Assembly (NCBI RefSeq): GCF_031082405.1
Contig: NZ_JAVHJU010000002.1
Coordinates: 1-64,000 of the forward strand
Direction: 5' to 3'
DNA: 64,000 nt
From: Amycolatopsis sp. A133
GTDB taxonomy: Bacteria > Actinomycetota > Actinomycetes > Mycobacteriales > Pseudonocardiaceae
Shown here: piece by piece, positions 25,382 to 34,859 of the stretch
How positions within the stretch are numbered: the first letter of the stretch is position 1
Layout of the letters: every line of letters starts with the position of its first letter
Translations under genes and position numbers: made by a program
Notes under the pieces: generated by a model
Told to the model about the DNA's origin: nothing
Seen by the model: the letters and a program-made list of their open reading frames with translations, nothing else
The model's database searches: none

Positions 25382-26986
25382 TCAGGCCACGGTGGTGCTC
25401 TTGTGGACGAGCGCGTCGCACAGCGCCAGCCAGCTGGCCTCGACGATGTTGCCGTGCACGCCCACGGTGGTCCACTCGCGCTCGCCGTCGGTGCTCTCGA
25501 CCAGCACGCGCGTCACCGCGTCGGTGCCGGGGTGGCCCTGGAGGATGCGGACCTTGTAGTCGGCCAGCTCCACACTGTCCAACCAGGACAGGTGCGGCGA
25601 CAGCGCCTCCCGCAGAGCGGCGTCAAGGGCGTGCACCGGCCCGATGCCCTCGGCGGTGGCGATGACGCGCCGGCCGCCGACGTGCACCTTGACCGTCGCC
25701 TCGGCCACGACCTCGCCGTCCTGGCGGTGGTCGAGCACCACCCGGTAGGACTCCAGCTCGAACGGCGCCTCCGCGGGGACGTCGGCCTCCTGGCGCAGCA
25801 GGAGCTCCAGGGAGGCGTCGGCAGCCTCGAAGGACCAGCCTTCCGCTTCGAGCCGCTTGACCTTCGTGATCGCGCTCGTCAGCGCTTCGGGCCGGCCGGC
25901 AAGGTCGACCCCGAGCTCACGTCCCTTGAGCTCGAGGCTGGCCCTGCCGGCCATCTCGGTGACCAGTACCCGCATGTCGTTGCCGACGGAAGCTGGATCG
26001 ATGTGGTTGTACAACAACGGATCCACCTTGATCGCGCTCGCGTGCAGTCCCGCCTTGTGGGCGAAAGCCGACGCCCCTACGTAAGCCTGGTGGGTGTAGG
26101 GGGCGAGGTTGGCGATTTCGGCAAGAGCATGGGAGACCCGGGTGAGTTCGGCGGCGCCTCCGGTCGGGAGGACGTCCATGCCGAGCTTGGTCACCAGGTT
26201 TCCCGTCACGGCGAAGAGGTCGGCGTTGCCGGCCCGCTCCCCGTAACCGTTGGCGGTGCACTGGACGTGCGTCACGCCGGCCTGCACCGCGGCGACGGAA
26301 TTCGCCACGGCGCAGGAAGTGTCGTCCTGACAGTGGATTCCGAGCCGGAACCCGGTCTTTTCCTTGATCGTCCGGACGGTCTCGGCGAGGCCGAGGGGCA
26401 GCTGACCGCCGTTGGTGTCGCAGAGCACGAGGACGTCGGCGCCCGCGTGGGCGGCGGCGTCGAGGACCTTGAGCGAGGTCTCCGGGGAATGCGCGTAGCC
26501 GTCGAAGAAGTGCTCGGCGTCGAGGAAGACCCGCCGTCCCTCTTTCGTGAGGAACTCGACGGTGTCTTTCACCATCGCGCAGGCTTCGTCGACGTCGACG
26601 CGCAGCGCCCGTTCGATGTGCCGGAGGTCGGACTTGGCGACGAGGGTGATGACCGGCGCCTCGCTGTCGAGCAGGGCCCGGACCTGCGGATCGGCGTCGG
26701 CGGTGGTGCCGGCCTTGCGAGTCGCCCCGAAGGCGACGAGAGCCGCGTGGCGGAGTTTCAGCTCGCCTTTTGCGGCGCGGGCGAAGAACTCCGTGTCCTT
26801 GGGGAGCGCCCCCGGCCAGCCGCCCTCGATGAACCCGACACCGAGCTCGTCCAGCAGCCGCGCGACGGCGAGCTTGTCCTGGACGGAGTAGGAGATGCCT
26901 TCCCGCTGCGCACCGTCGCGCAGGGTGGTGTCGTAGAGGTGGAAGGCGTCGCCGAGCGGGGTATCGGCGGGCTCCTTGCGGTTCAC
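25382..26986 (-). CDS. cimA: Citramalate synthase
   Basis: A 534-residue (R)-citramalate synthase that condenses pyruvate with acetyl-CoA in the threonine-independent isoleucine route. The TIM barrel begins LYDTTLRDGAQREGISYSV (about 17-35), where R-D-G binds substrate and metal. The metal-binding H-A-G-L-H-A motif is in AFAHKAGLHASAI. The C-terminal third is a LeuA-type allosteric domain that senses isoleucine. Length and the shared plan fit CimA rather than actinobacterial 2-isopropylmalate synthase. GTG 26986 has AGGAGA upstream. An Ile-codon leader and attenuator lie just upstream, and leuB, which also acts in this route, is nearby. Confidence 0.92.
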   Translation of the reverse strand: MNRKEPADTPLGDAFHLYDTTLRDGAQREGISYSVQDKLAVARLLDELGVGFIEGGWPGALPKDTEFFARAAKGELKLRHAALVAFGATRKAGTTADADPQVRALLDSEAPVITLVAKSDLRHIERALRVDVDEACAMVKDTVEFLTKEGRRVFLDAEHFFDGYAHSPETSLKVLDAAAHAGADVLVLCDTNGGQLPLGLAETVRTIKEKTGFRLGIHCQDDTSCAVANSVAAVQAGVTHVQCTANGYGERAGNADLFAVTGNLVTKLGMDVLPTGGAAELTRVSHALAEIANLAPYTHQAYVGASAFAHKAGLHASAIKVDPLLYNHIDPASVGNDMRVLVTEMAGRASLELKGRELGVDLAGRPEALTSAITKVKRLEAEGWSFEAADASLELLLRQEADVPAEAPFELESYRVVLDHRQDGEVVAEATVKVHVGGRRVIATAEGIGPVHALDAALREALSPHLSWLDSVELADYKVRILQGHPGTDAVTRVLVESTDGEREWTTVGVHGNIVEASWLALCDALVHKSTTVA

Positions 26987-27013
26987 GGTCTTCTCCTAGC
27001 GTTCCGAGGCAAC

Positions 27014-27043
27014 AAAAAAACCTCCCGCATGGGTGCGAGAGGT
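27014..27043 (-). terminator. Attenuator hairpin upstream of cimA
   Basis: On the minus strand an 11-bp stem AACCTCTCGCA/TGCGGGAGGTT around CCCA, followed by a run of seven or more U, ends 27 bases before cimA. It lies between the Ile leader ORF and cimA, the arrangement of a transcription attenuator. Confidence 0.8.
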
Positions 27044-27067
27044 TGCGCGCCGGGGGCTCTTGTGGAG

Positions 27068-27112
27068 CTATCGTCCGGCGCGCTCGTCGATAATGATCGC
27101 GAAGCTGGTCAC
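27068..27112 (-). CDS. Isoleucine leader peptide of cimA
   Basis: A 14-residue leader (MTSFAIIIDERAGR) starting at GTG 27112. It contains three consecutive Ile codons (ATC ATT ATC). Its start lies six bases after a -10-like CATGAT, so the transcript is probably leaderless. Ribosome stalling at Ile codons under isoleucine shortage should block the terminator at 27014-27043. This fits CimA being the first step to isoleucine. Confidence 0.75.
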   Translation of the reverse strand: MTSFAIIIDERAGR

Positions 27113-27118
27113 GGTCGC

Positions 27119-27148
27119 ATCATGCCACAGCGTTCGCGGACAAGTCCA
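27119..27148 (-). promoter_or_regulatory. Predicted promoter of cimA leader transcript
   Basis: On the minus strand TGGACT (27143-27148) is followed after 18 bases by CATGAT (27119-27124). The leader GTG begins six bases beyond, at the expected start of transcription. Confidence 0.55.
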
Positions 27149-27503
27149 GAACCTGGGCCAAGCTCCCACCATCCGGGAATGCGGGAGGTCGCGAACGGCT
27201 CTTTCACCACGTCGGCGAGATGAGCGACCTGTTCACGATTCCGGGGTCGGCGCCGGCGATGAGAAAGTGCCACCTGGTGCGCCGATTGCCGGAATTCGCC
27301 TCCCCCGCCCGACGAGCAAGCCCCACCGCACCCTGGGGGCTGACCCCGGTCCAGTCTATCGGCAGCGGCGGACAGAACCGGCCACAAAGCCGTCGGACGG
27401 CCGGCTTGTCCACATCACGGCGGCCCTGTGGACAAGGCCGTCCGCACGGGCCGCCGTCGCGAGTTCTCCCGGCACGGCGGGGGCGAATCCGACCCGATCC
27501 CCA

Positions 27504-27558
27504 GGTCGCGAATGACTCATTCGAGACGTCCGGGGTCCCGAATGAGTCATTCGCGACC
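27504..27558. repeat. Perfect 20-bp inverted repeat, REP-like
   Basis: Arms 27504-27523 and 27539-27558 are exact reverse complements around a 15-base spacer. Each arm includes the palindrome GAATGACTCATTC or its complement. It sits in the gene-free spacer 27149-27628 and could form a cruciform or RNA hairpin. A looser relative of the same theme (GGTCGCGAACGG...) appears near 27187. Confidence 0.7.
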
Positions 27559-27628
27559 CCGCCCCCGCACCGGAGCCGCCGAGGCAAGGCCCCAGCGTCT
27601 GCCGAGGGGCACCCCGCTCAAGGGGCAC

Positions 27629-27663
27629 GAAAAAGCCCCGCACCCAGCAAGGGCACGGGGCTT
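27629..27663 (-). terminator. Terminator of leuB
   Basis: On the minus strand the stem AAGCCCCGTGCCC/GGGTGCGGGGCTT around TTGCT is followed by a U run. It begins 22 bases beyond the leuB stop. Confidence 0.88.
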
Positions 27664-27684
27664 CCCCAAAAAGTCAGCCGAAAA

Positions 27685-28725
27685 TCAGCCGGCCGTCCGC
27701 ACGTTGGACGAAACCAAAGCCGCCAGCCGGTCACCGATCGCGGTCGTGGCTCCCGGCGAAGCCTGGTCGCGCGTCGCCAGGTCGAACGCCACCGACGCCT
27801 CGATCCGCCGAGCCGCTTCCTTCTGGCCCAGGTGGTCGAGCAGCAGCGCCACCGAAAGCACCGCCGCCGTCGGGTCCGCCAGCCCCTGGCCCGCGATGTC
27901 CGGCGCCGAACCGTGCACCGGCTCGAACATGCTCGGGTTGCGGCGGGTCATGTCCAGGTTGCCGCTGGCCGCCAGGCCGATGCCGCCCGTCACCGCGGCC
28001 GCGAGGTCGGTGATGATGTCGCCGAACAGGTTGTCCGTGACGATCACGTCGAACCGCGACGGGTCCGTGACCAGGTGGATGGTCGCCGCGTCCACATGGG
28101 AGTACGCGACCGTCACGTCGGGGTGCTCCAGCGAAACCTCTTCGACGATCCGCGACCACAGCGAACCGGCGAACGAGAGCACGTTGGTCTTGTGCACCAG
28201 CGTGAGGTGCTTGCGCGGCCGGGCCTCGGCGCGGCTGAACGCGTCCGCGACCACGCGCCGGACACCGAACGCCGTGTTGACGCTGACCTCGGTCGCGATC
28301 TCGTGCTCGGTGTCCTTGCGGATCAGGCCGCCGGTACCCGCGTACGGGCCTTCGGTCCCTTCCCGCACGACGACCATGTCGACGTCGCCCGCGTCGGCCA
28401 GCGGTCCCCGGACACCCGGGTAGAGCCGCGCCGGGCGCAGGTTGACGTGGTGGTCCATTTCGAACCGCAAGCGCAGCAGCAGGCCGCGCTCCAGGATCCC
28501 GCTCGGCACCGACGGATCACCGACCGCGCCCAGCAGGATCGCGTCGTGCTGGCGGAGCTCGCCGAGGACCGACTCCGGGAGCAGCTCACCGGTCGAGTGC
28601 CATCGGGCCGCGCCGAGGTCGTAGTTCGTGATCTCCGCCGTAGGTACTACCTCGCCGAGCACCTTCAGCGCCTCGGAGACCACCTCGGGCCCGATCCCGT
28701 CACCTGGGATCACCGCGAGCCGCAT
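27685..28725 (-). CDS. leuB: 3-isopropylmalate dehydrogenase
   Basis: A 346-residue NAD-dependent beta-decarboxylating dehydrogenase of leucine synthesis, which also oxidises 3-methylmalate in the citramalate route. Key motifs: N-terminal [15 protein letters not shown], substrate loop [27 protein letters not shown], the catalytic Lys in LVHKTNVL, metal-binding [14 protein letters not shown] and the NAD loop [18 protein letters not shown] 28725 was chosen because GGAGG lies seven bases upstream. It lies between cimA and the protease gene with its own terminator. It is single rather than within a leuCD operon. Confidence 0.96.
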   Translation of the reverse strand: MRLAVIPGDGIGPEVVSEALKVLGEVVPTAEITNYDLGAARWHSTGELLPESVLGELRQHDAILLGAVGDPSVPSGILERGLLLRLRFEMDHHVNLRPARLYPGVRGPLADAGDVDMVVVREGTEGPYAGTGGLIRKDTEHEIATEVSVNTAFGVRRVVADAFSRAEARPRKHLTLVHKTNVLSFAGSLWSRIVEEVSLEHPDVTVAYSHVDAATIHLVTDPSRFDVIVTDNLFGDIITDLAAAVTGGIGLAASGNLDMTRRNPSMFEPVHGSAPDIAGQGLADPTAAVLSVALLLDHLGQKEAARRIEASVAFDLATRDQASPGATTAIGDRLAALVSSNVRTAG

Positions 28726-28887
28726 CCACACACCTCCGTCGACCGGACCACCGGCGCACCGATGGCCCACCGCAACAAAACGCCAGCAGCCGGAAGGTTA
28801 CCGGCCGTAGACAAACGGCCGTAGCCGCACCACCCTTATGCCGCATCCTCCCGCAGGGTGAGACACCCGATCGGGTGAACAAAAGCG

Positions 28888-28921
28888 GGGTGTCCCCGGC
28901 GGAAATCCGCCGGGGACACCC
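28888..28921 (-). terminator. Terminator of subtilase gene
   Basis: A 15-bp perfect stem (28888-28902 and 28907-28921) with an AAAT loop, 30 bases beyond the protease stop at 28951. Confidence 0.85.
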
Positions 28922-28950
28922 GTTCCTGCATAAATCGATCTTCCCGGGGA

Positions 28951-31900
28951 CTAGCGGCGACCAGCCCCGATCGGCTGACGGTCGTTCCCCGGCCGGGCGC
29001 CCTGCGCCGTGTCCACCTTGACCACGTTCGCGCGGTTGCCCGCGGCGTTGTGGTGCTCGATGGCCAGCAGCCCGAGCGCGTTGTCCGCCGCGGCCGAGGC
29101 CGCGTTCCGCGTCACGACCAGCGCCGTGCCCGGCTTGGCGACGTAGCCGAGCGCGGCGTCGCCGCCGCCCTGCACGAAGTAGCCCGGCGCGAGCGCGTCG
29201 AACGAAAGCGGCGTGCCGACGTAGTCGATCAGCCCGTTCGTCGTGCCCGGCGCGACGTAGAACCCGCTGACACCCACCGTGTAGGAGATGCGGTGGCTGT
29301 CGGCGTTCGCGTCGATGCCCAGCGCGGCCAGCGAAACCGGCAGCGTGAGCACGTTCGTGTCGAACACGTTGGTGTCGACGTCGCCGAGCTGGCCGTTGAC
29401 CGCTTGGACGTCGACGGTCGGGAAGCCCGGGGTCAGCGCGACCGTGTTGGCCAGGAGCACGTCGGTCGACGTCGCCTTGGTCACGTAGGTCTCGAAGTCC
29501 GGCTGCCCGTCCCCGGTGGTGTCGATGTCGACGAACGGGGAGGTGTTGCTGCCGATGTTCGCCCAGTCGCCCCAGGTGGACAGGCCGAACGCGAGGATCG
29601 CGTTCTCCGGCTCACCCTGCTCCTTCGCCAGCGGAGCGGTCGACGCCGCGCCGATGTAGCGGAGGTCGCCGCCCTTGGCCGTCTTGTTCAGCGTGCAGTC
29701 GGTGACCACGTCCGCGTCGCACTCGGGCAGCTGCGGGGACTCCACCTGCAGCTCGAGCACGCTGATCAGCGAGCGGTACCGCTGCGCGCCGGCACCCTGG
29801 TCGACGCCCTTGCCGCTCAGGTTCAGCACGGCCTGGGTGGCGTCCGGCGCGAACTTCACCGACTGCGGCGTCGAAATCGTCGACACCGGCTTCGGCGCGG
29901 AGTAGACCGAAACCCGCAGCGGCACTTTCGCCCCGCTGACGGGCGTGAAGGCGACGCGGCCGGAGGCGTCGGCGACGAACTGCCGGGCCAGGCCGGCCTG
30001 GGTGGCCTGCATGGTCGGGTCCATGACCTTGCGCAGCGCCTTCGGATCGGTGATCTTCAGCGTCACCTTGACCTTCGCGGTCCCGCGCGGGGTCAGCTTC
30101 ACCGACGGCTTGTCCACTGTGTACTCGACGCCGGGCAGCGCGTTGACCGCCTGGTAGGCGACGGAGTACTCGGCGGGCGTGACGCCCTTGTTGACGAGCT
30201 TGATCGTCTTCGACAGCGTCACCGGACCGGACGCCTCGACGGTGCCGAAGCTGACGCTGACCGCGCCCGGGTCGTCGACGACGTAGGCGAGCACCTGGTT
30301 GTCCAGCGCCGCCTTCGCGTCGATCCGGCCGCTGCCGACGCGCTGCGGTGCGTAGGTGTGGCCCGCGCCGTCGGAGACGTCGTGGCCGGCGGTGTCGATG
30401 ACCGACGCCTTGACCTCCTCGACCGACCAGTCCGGGTGCGACTGGCGGACCAGCGCGGTGATGCCCGCGGTGTGCGGGGCCGCCATCGACGTGCCCGAGA
30501 GCACGGTCCGGCCGTTGCCGCTGCCGCGGAACGCCGAGGTGATCGTGTCACCCGGCGCGGCGACGTCCGGCTTGAGGGCCGGGCCGCGGGTGCCGCGCGA
30601 GGTGAACGAGCTCGGGGTGTCGACGATCGTCTTGTCGTAGGTCTGGATCGACGCGCGGCCGGCGCCGAAGAGCCGGACCTGCAGCGTGCCCGCAGTCAGC
30701 GCCGCGCGCAGCGTCTTCGTCGCGGACCCGGTGAACTGGAACATCGGGATCGCCGCGTTGCCCGCGATGCCCGCGCTGAAGTGCTCCAAAGTGGACGAGA
30801 GCAGCGCGCCCTTCGCCCCGGCGGCCTGCGCGTTGTTGGCGCGGGCGGCCGAACCGCAGGCGCGGGTCGAGTCGTTGTCGTCCCACTCCAGGAAGACGAA
30901 CTTGCCCGCCGCCTTCGCCTTGTCCTCGGCGGAGTACGGCGCACAGCCGGCCGCGTTGGCCGCGGAGAGGGCCACGACCGGCGCGGTCACGTCCAGGGTG
31001 TCGTAGCCGGTGTAGTTCTGGCTGTACTGCCCGGTCTTCTGGCCCGCGGCGCCCGAGGGCGCCTTGACCTCGGCGGCGTCGCGCAGGATGCCCGCGTCGC
31101 GCGTGCTGGCGACGGTGAGCGCCTCGGGGGTGTTGCCCGGGGACCCGGCGATGTCGTTGATGTCGCCGCCGTTGCCCGCGGAGATCACCGGCAGCACGTT
31201 GTTGGCGGCGAGCTTGCGCACGAACAGCGAGTCCGGGTCGTCCGGCGCGCCGAAGTCGGAGCCGAGCGAGAGGTTGACGATGTCGAGGTGGTCGGTGAAG
31301 TCGCCGTCGCCGTCCGGGTCGAGCGCCCAGTCCAGCGCCTGCGAGGTGACGTTCGTCGAGCCCGCGCAGCCGAACACCTTGATCGCGTAGAGCAGCGACT
31401 TCGGCGCCGTGCCCGGGCCGATCTGCATCGCGTCGACCTTCTTGGCGTCCAGCTTCTTGTAGTCGCCCTTGAAGGTCTTGCCGTCGGCGGTGACGCCGAA
31501 ACCGCCGATGGTGCCGGCGACGTGCGTGCCGTGCTCGCCGCAGGCGAGGGGGTTCGGGTCCGGCTTCGGGGTCGTCTTGCCCGCCGTGGCGGCGTCGTAG
31601 TCGTCGCCGACGAGGTCGGTGCCGCCGACCACCTTGGCGCTCGGGAAGAGCGGGGTCGGCTGGGTGCTGTCGACGCTCTTGTAGGCGGCCTGCGTGCCGG
31701 GGCCGCCGAAGTCGGCGTGGGTGTAGTCGATGCCGTCGTCGATGACGCCGACGCGGACGCCGTCGCCGAACCTGCCGGTCTGCTGCCACGCGGCGAGCGT
31801 GTTGGTCAGCTGTTCGGCGCTGGCGTTGGTGCGCGTCTTCGGCACGACCGTGCGCACCGCGATGACGTCGGCCCGCTTCGCGACCTCACGCAGCTTCGCG

Positions 31901-32313
31901 GCGTCGGCCGTGACGACCACGCCGGGAACGGCGTTGGCGGTCCGGGTGACGACCTGCGGCTTGGCGTCGGCCGCGCGCAGCTGGCCGACGACGGAGTCGA
32001 TCGCGGCGGCGGTGTCGGCCTTGGCGCTGCGGGCGGCCCGCTTCGCCTGTTCCTTGCCCTGCGGCTGTGCGGCGGTGAACGCGTCGACGGCCGGTTTCCG
32101 GTCCAGCTCGACGAACGCGGTGACCCGGCCCTGCGCGGCCCCCAGGCGCGGCGACAGCTTGCCCTGCAGCTTCGCGTCGTCGATCTTGGCCGGTGCGACG
32201 CCGTCGGCGAGCGGAGCATCGGCTGCGCTCGCGACCGGCGCCCCGAGCGCGGCCGCCAGTACGACGGCGAAGGCCGCCGTCGTGGCGCGCGCGGGGAGGC
32301 GGGATCTGCTCAT
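28951..32313 (-). CDS. Secreted S8 (subtilisin-like) serine peptidase with PA insert
   Basis: An 1120-residue exported protease. A signal peptide (about 1-30, ending A-S-A-A-D) precedes a propeptide-like region. The catalytic triad is visible: Asp in GVIDDGIDYTHADFGG (about 193), His in GEHGTHVAGTIGG (about 261) and Ser in LSGTSMAAPHTAGITAL (about 608). A PA (protease-associated) domain is inserted between His and Ser. The last 450 residues are Fn3-like/C5a-peptidase-like beta domains. ATG 32313 has AAGGGGC upstream. It is monocistronic and probably supplies amino acids from extracellular protein. Confidence 0.94.
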   Translation of the reverse strand: MSRSRLPARATTAAFAVVLAAALGAPVASAADAPLADGVAPAKIDDAKLQGKLSPRLGAAQGRVTAFVELDRKPAVDAFTAAQPQGKEQAKRAARSAKADTAAAIDSVVGQLRAADAKPQVVTRTANAVPGVVVTADAAKLREVAKRADVIAVRTVVPKTRTNASAEQLTNTLAAWQQTGRFGDGVRVGVIDDGIDYTHADFGGPGTQAAYKSVDSTQPTPLFPSAKVVGGTDLVGDDYDAATAGKTTPKPDPNPLACGEHGTHVAGTIGGFGVTADGKTFKGDYKKLDAKKVDAMQIGPGTAPKSLLYAIKVFGCAGSTNVTSQALDWALDPDGDGDFTDHLDIVNLSLGSDFGAPDDPDSLFVRKLAANNVLPVISAGNGGDINDIAGSPGNTPEALTVASTRDAGILRDAAEVKAPSGAAGQKTGQYSQNYTGYDTLDVTAPVVALSAANAAGCAPYSAEDKAKAAGKFVFLEWDDNDSTRACGSAARANNAQAAGAKGALLSSTLEHFSAGIAGNAAIPMFQFTGSATKTLRAALTAGTLQVRLFGAGRASIQTYDKTIVDTPSSFTSRGTRGPALKPDVAAPGDTITSAFRGSGNGRTVLSGTSMAAPHTAGITALVRQSHPDWSVEEVKASVIDTAGHDVSDGAGHTYAPQRVGSGRIDAKAALDNQVLAYVVDDPGAVSVSFGTVEASGPVTLSKTIKLVNKGVTPAEYSVAYQAVNALPGVEYTVDKPSVKLTPRGTAKVKVTLKITDPKALRKVMDPTMQATQAGLARQFVADASGRVAFTPVSGAKVPLRVSVYSAPKPVSTISTPQSVKFAPDATQAVLNLSGKGVDQGAGAQRYRSLISVLELQVESPQLPECDADVVTDCTLNKTAKGGDLRYIGAASTAPLAKEQGEPENAILAFGLSTWGDWANIGSNTSPFVDIDTTGDGQPDFETYVTKATSTDVLLANTVALTPGFPTVDVQAVNGQLGDVDTNVFDTNVLTLPVSLAALGIDANADSHRISYTVGVSGFYVAPGTTNGLIDYVGTPLSFDALAPGYFVQGGGDAALGYVAKPGTALVVTRNAASAAADNALGLLAIEHHNAAGNRANVVKVDTAQGARPGNDRQPIGAGRR

Positions 32314-32498
32314 GAGTCGGCCCCTTACCGAGGTCTGGACCCGAACCTGCCTGCCGCTCCTGACACCCCCGACGGTGAAGCGCGGCACAGCGTCGTGCCC
32401 TCGACGACGCGTGGTTCGACCTCGCGCAGAGAACCTAATCCCCCAAAACACCTACTTACGTAGGCAAAAGACTCCGTTACGTGAATGTGATTGCGTAA

Positions 32499-32530
32499 GA
32501 GGGCCCCCTGCCGGGTGACAGGGGGCCCTC
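32499..32530 (-). terminator. Terminator of serA
   Basis: A 12-bp perfect stem GAGGGCCCCCTG/CAGGGGGCCCTC around an 8-base loop, 13 bases beyond the serA stop. Confidence 0.85.
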
Positions 32531-32542
32531 GAAAGAGTTACG

Positions 32543-34141
32543 TCAGTTGAAGTCGACGGCGCGGATCGTGTGCGCGCCGACCGAAGCCCCGATCGGGTCC
32601 AGCAGGTGCGCGTCGATGTGGCGGTCGACGCGCAGCAGCATCACCGCGTCGGAGCCGTCGGTGGTCTGGCTGATCTGCGCGGCCTCGATGTTGATGCCCG
32701 CCTCGCCCAGCAGCGTCCCGACGCGGCCCATCACGCCCGGGCGGTCCGGGTACTCGACCAGCAGGACGGTGCCTTCGGCGCGCAGGTCGAAGCCGCGGCC
32801 GTTGACCTCGACCAGCTTCTCGACCTCGTCGAGGCCGGTGACTGAACCCGACACGCTCAGCACCGCGCCGTCGGAGTGCACCGCGCGCACGGTGACCAGG
32901 CTGCGGAACTTCGGGCTCTCCGGCTCGGTCTCCAGCTCGACCTGTACGCCCAGCTTCTCCGCCAGCTGCGGCGCGTTGACGAACGTGACCTGGTCCTCGA
33001 CCACGCCGGTGAACACCCCGCGCAGCGCCGCCAGCTGCAGCACGCCGGTGTCCTCGTTGGAGATCTCGCCCTTCACCTGCACGGTCACCGACGTCGGCGC
33101 CGTCGGGTTGAGCGCCGTCAGCAGCTGCCCCAGCTTCTGGACCAGCGACAGGTACGGACGGACGTGCTCGCCGACCGCGCCGCCGCCGGTGACGTTCACC
33201 GCGTCCGGCACGAAGTCGCCGCGCAGGGCCAGCAGCACCGACTTCGCGACGTCGGTGCCCGCGCGGTCCTGCGCCTCGGCCGTCGAGGCGCCCAGGTGCG
33301 GCGTCACGACGACGTTCTCCAGCTCGAACAGCGGGCTGGACGTGGTCGGCTCGGTGACGAAGACGTCGACGCCGGCGCCGCCGACGTGGCCCGAGCGCAG
33401 CGCGTCGGCCAGGTCTTCCTCGACGATGAGCCCGCCGCGGGCGGCGTTCACGATGATGACGCCCGGCTTGGTCTTCTTCAGCGCCTCGGCGTCGATGAGG
33501 CCCTTGGTCTCCGGCGTCTTCGGCAGGTGGATGGAGATGGCGTCGGCGCGGGTCAGCAGCTCGTCGAGGGTGACCAGCTCGATGCCGAGCTGGGCGGCGC
33601 GCGCGGCCGAGACGTAGGGGTCGTAAGCGATGAGGTGCGTGTCGAACGCGGCGAGCCGCTGGGCGAACAGCTGGCCGATCTTGCCGAGGCCGACCACACC
33701 GATGGTCTTGCCCTGCAGCTCGACGCCGGAGAACGAGCTGCGCTTCCACTCGCCGCCGCGCAGGCTCTGGTCGGCGGCCGGGACCCGGCGCGCGACCGAC
33801 AGCAGCAGGGCGACGGCGTGCTCGGCGGCGGAGACGATGTTCGACGTCGGCGCGTTGACGACCAAGACGCCGCGCTCGGTCGCGGCGGGCACCTCGACGT
33901 TGTCGAGGCCGACGCCGGCGCGGGCGACCACCTTCAGCTGGGTGGTGGCCGCAAAAACCTCGGCGTTCACCTGGGTGGCGGAGCGGACCAGGAGCGCGTC
34001 GGCGCTCTTCACCGCCTCGAGCAGCGCGGACCGGTCCGTGCCGTCGACGTGCCGGACCTCCACCTCGTCACCGAAGACACTCAGCACGGAGGGGGCGAGC
34101 TTTTCCGCGATGAGGACGACGGGCTTGCTGGGCTTGCTCAC
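32543..34141 (-). CDS. serA: D-3-phosphoglycerate dehydrogenase
   Basis: A 532-residue type I PGDH, first step of serine synthesis from 3-phosphoglycerate. The NAD-binding Rossmann motif is TIGVVGLGKIGQLFAQRLAA (about 146-165). Substrate and catalytic signatures include VNAARGGLIVEE, Glu in VFVTEP and HLGAST. After the catalytic core come the ASB intervening domain (about 310-450) and a C-terminal ACT domain (VEYPDRPGVMGRVGTLLGEA), as in Mycobacterium SerA, where serine inhibits. GTG 34141 is the start. It is in the same direction as the ilv genes, but 4.4 kb away and with its own terminator. Confidence 0.96.
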   Translation of the reverse strand: MSKPSKPVVLIAEKLAPSVLSVFGDEVEVRHVDGTDRSALLEAVKSADALLVRSATQVNAEVFAATTQLKVVARAGVGLDNVEVPAATERGVLVVNAPTSNIVSAAEHAVALLLSVARRVPAADQSLRGGEWKRSSFSGVELQGKTIGVVGLGKIGQLFAQRLAAFDTHLIAYDPYVSAARAAQLGIELVTLDELLTRADAISIHLPKTPETKGLIDAEALKKTKPGVIIVNAARGGLIVEEDLADALRSGHVGGAGVDVFVTEPTTSSPLFELENVVVTPHLGASTAEAQDRAGTDVAKSVLLALRGDFVPDAVNVTGGGAVGEHVRPYLSLVQKLGQLLTALNPTAPTSVTVQVKGEISNEDTGVLQLAALRGVFTGVVEDQVTFVNAPQLAEKLGVQVELETEPESPKFRSLVTVRAVHSDGAVLSVSGSVTGLDEVEKLVEVNGRGFDLRAEGTVLLVEYPDRPGVMGRVGTLLGEAGINIEAAQISQTTDGSDAVMLLRVDRHIDAHLLDPIGASVGAHTIRAVDFN

Positions 34142-34266
34142 GATACGGCTCCCACTATCTGGTCATTTCCAGGACGCTCGGTGTCGGCGGACGGTCTCAG
34201 CACGTCGTTGTGCCCCGGTCGAGGCGGAGTTTAACGCGCCGGCCGGACCTGTGGCGTCTCCTGGTG

Positions 34267-34830
34267 TTAACTCGCCCGCAATCCCTCGAAAACAAGAGCG
34301 AGGAGGCGGTGCATGCCCCTTTCGCCGGGCAGGTGACCGCCCGCCCAGGATGCCGCGTGCAGCAACAGAAGCAGCTCCTGCGCCGTGACGTCCCGGCGCA
34401 GCTCGCCCGCGTGCTTGGCGCGTTCCACCAGCTGGGAACCGGCCTCGCGCATCGTGTGGCAGGACTCGTACAACCGGGACGATTCGTCGTTCAGCGCGCC
34501 GGCGGTGAGTTCGGCCAGGCCGCGGAAGGTGCCGGTGGCGTCGCCGAGTCCGGCGAGCCAGGTCTGCAGGGCGTTGAGCGGCTCGGGGTGGGTCAGCAGT
34601 TCGCGGGCGCGGTCGGCCTGGGCGTCGAAGCGGGCGCGCAGGAGCGTCTCGAGCAGCGCGTCCCGGGTCGGGAAGTGCCGGTAGAGCGTGCCGATGCCGA
34701 CTCCGGCGCGGCGCGCGATGTCCTCCAGGGACGCCTCGACGCCGTGTTCGGCGAAGGCGCGTTGAGCCTCTTCGAGGAGGCGCTCGTAGTTGCGGCGGGC
34801 GTCCGCGCGCATCGGTTTCACGTCGGTCAT
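34267..34830 (-). CDS. TetR-family regulator
   Basis: A 187-residue TetR protein. Its helix-turn-helix is VEASLEDIARRAGVGIGTLYRHFPTR (first 20 residues VEASLEDIARRAGVGIGTLY, then RHF), at about residues 31-56. The C-terminal domain resembles the SbtR-like family (LYRHFPTRDALLE, then an Ala/Leu-rich ligand core). It is divergent from the flavin-dependent oxidoreductase at 34955, and the palindromes between them are probable binding sites. Confidence 0.92.
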   Translation of the reverse strand: MTDVKPMRADARRNYERLLEEAQRAFAEHGVEASLEDIARRAGVGIGTLYRHFPTRDALLETLLRARFDAQADRARELLTHPEPLNALQTWLAGLGDATGTFRGLAELTAGALNDESSRLYESCHTMREAGSQLVERAKHAGELRRDVTAQELLLLLHAASWAGGHLPGERGMHRLLALVFEGLRAS

Positions 34831-34859
34831 CGCCCTCCCGACCTTACCGGGTAGCCAAG

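Noticed and set aside
25364..27223. Long plus-strand frame opposite cimA
   Set aside because: It is an antisense shadow; cimA has catalytic motifs, an RBS and an attenuator on the minus strand.
29050..32463. Very long open frame opposite the S8 peptidase gene
   Set aside because: It is an antisense shadow of a high-GC gene: composition is Arg/Gly/Val-biased, no domain or RBS is seen, and the peptidase strand has signal peptide, triad and terminator.
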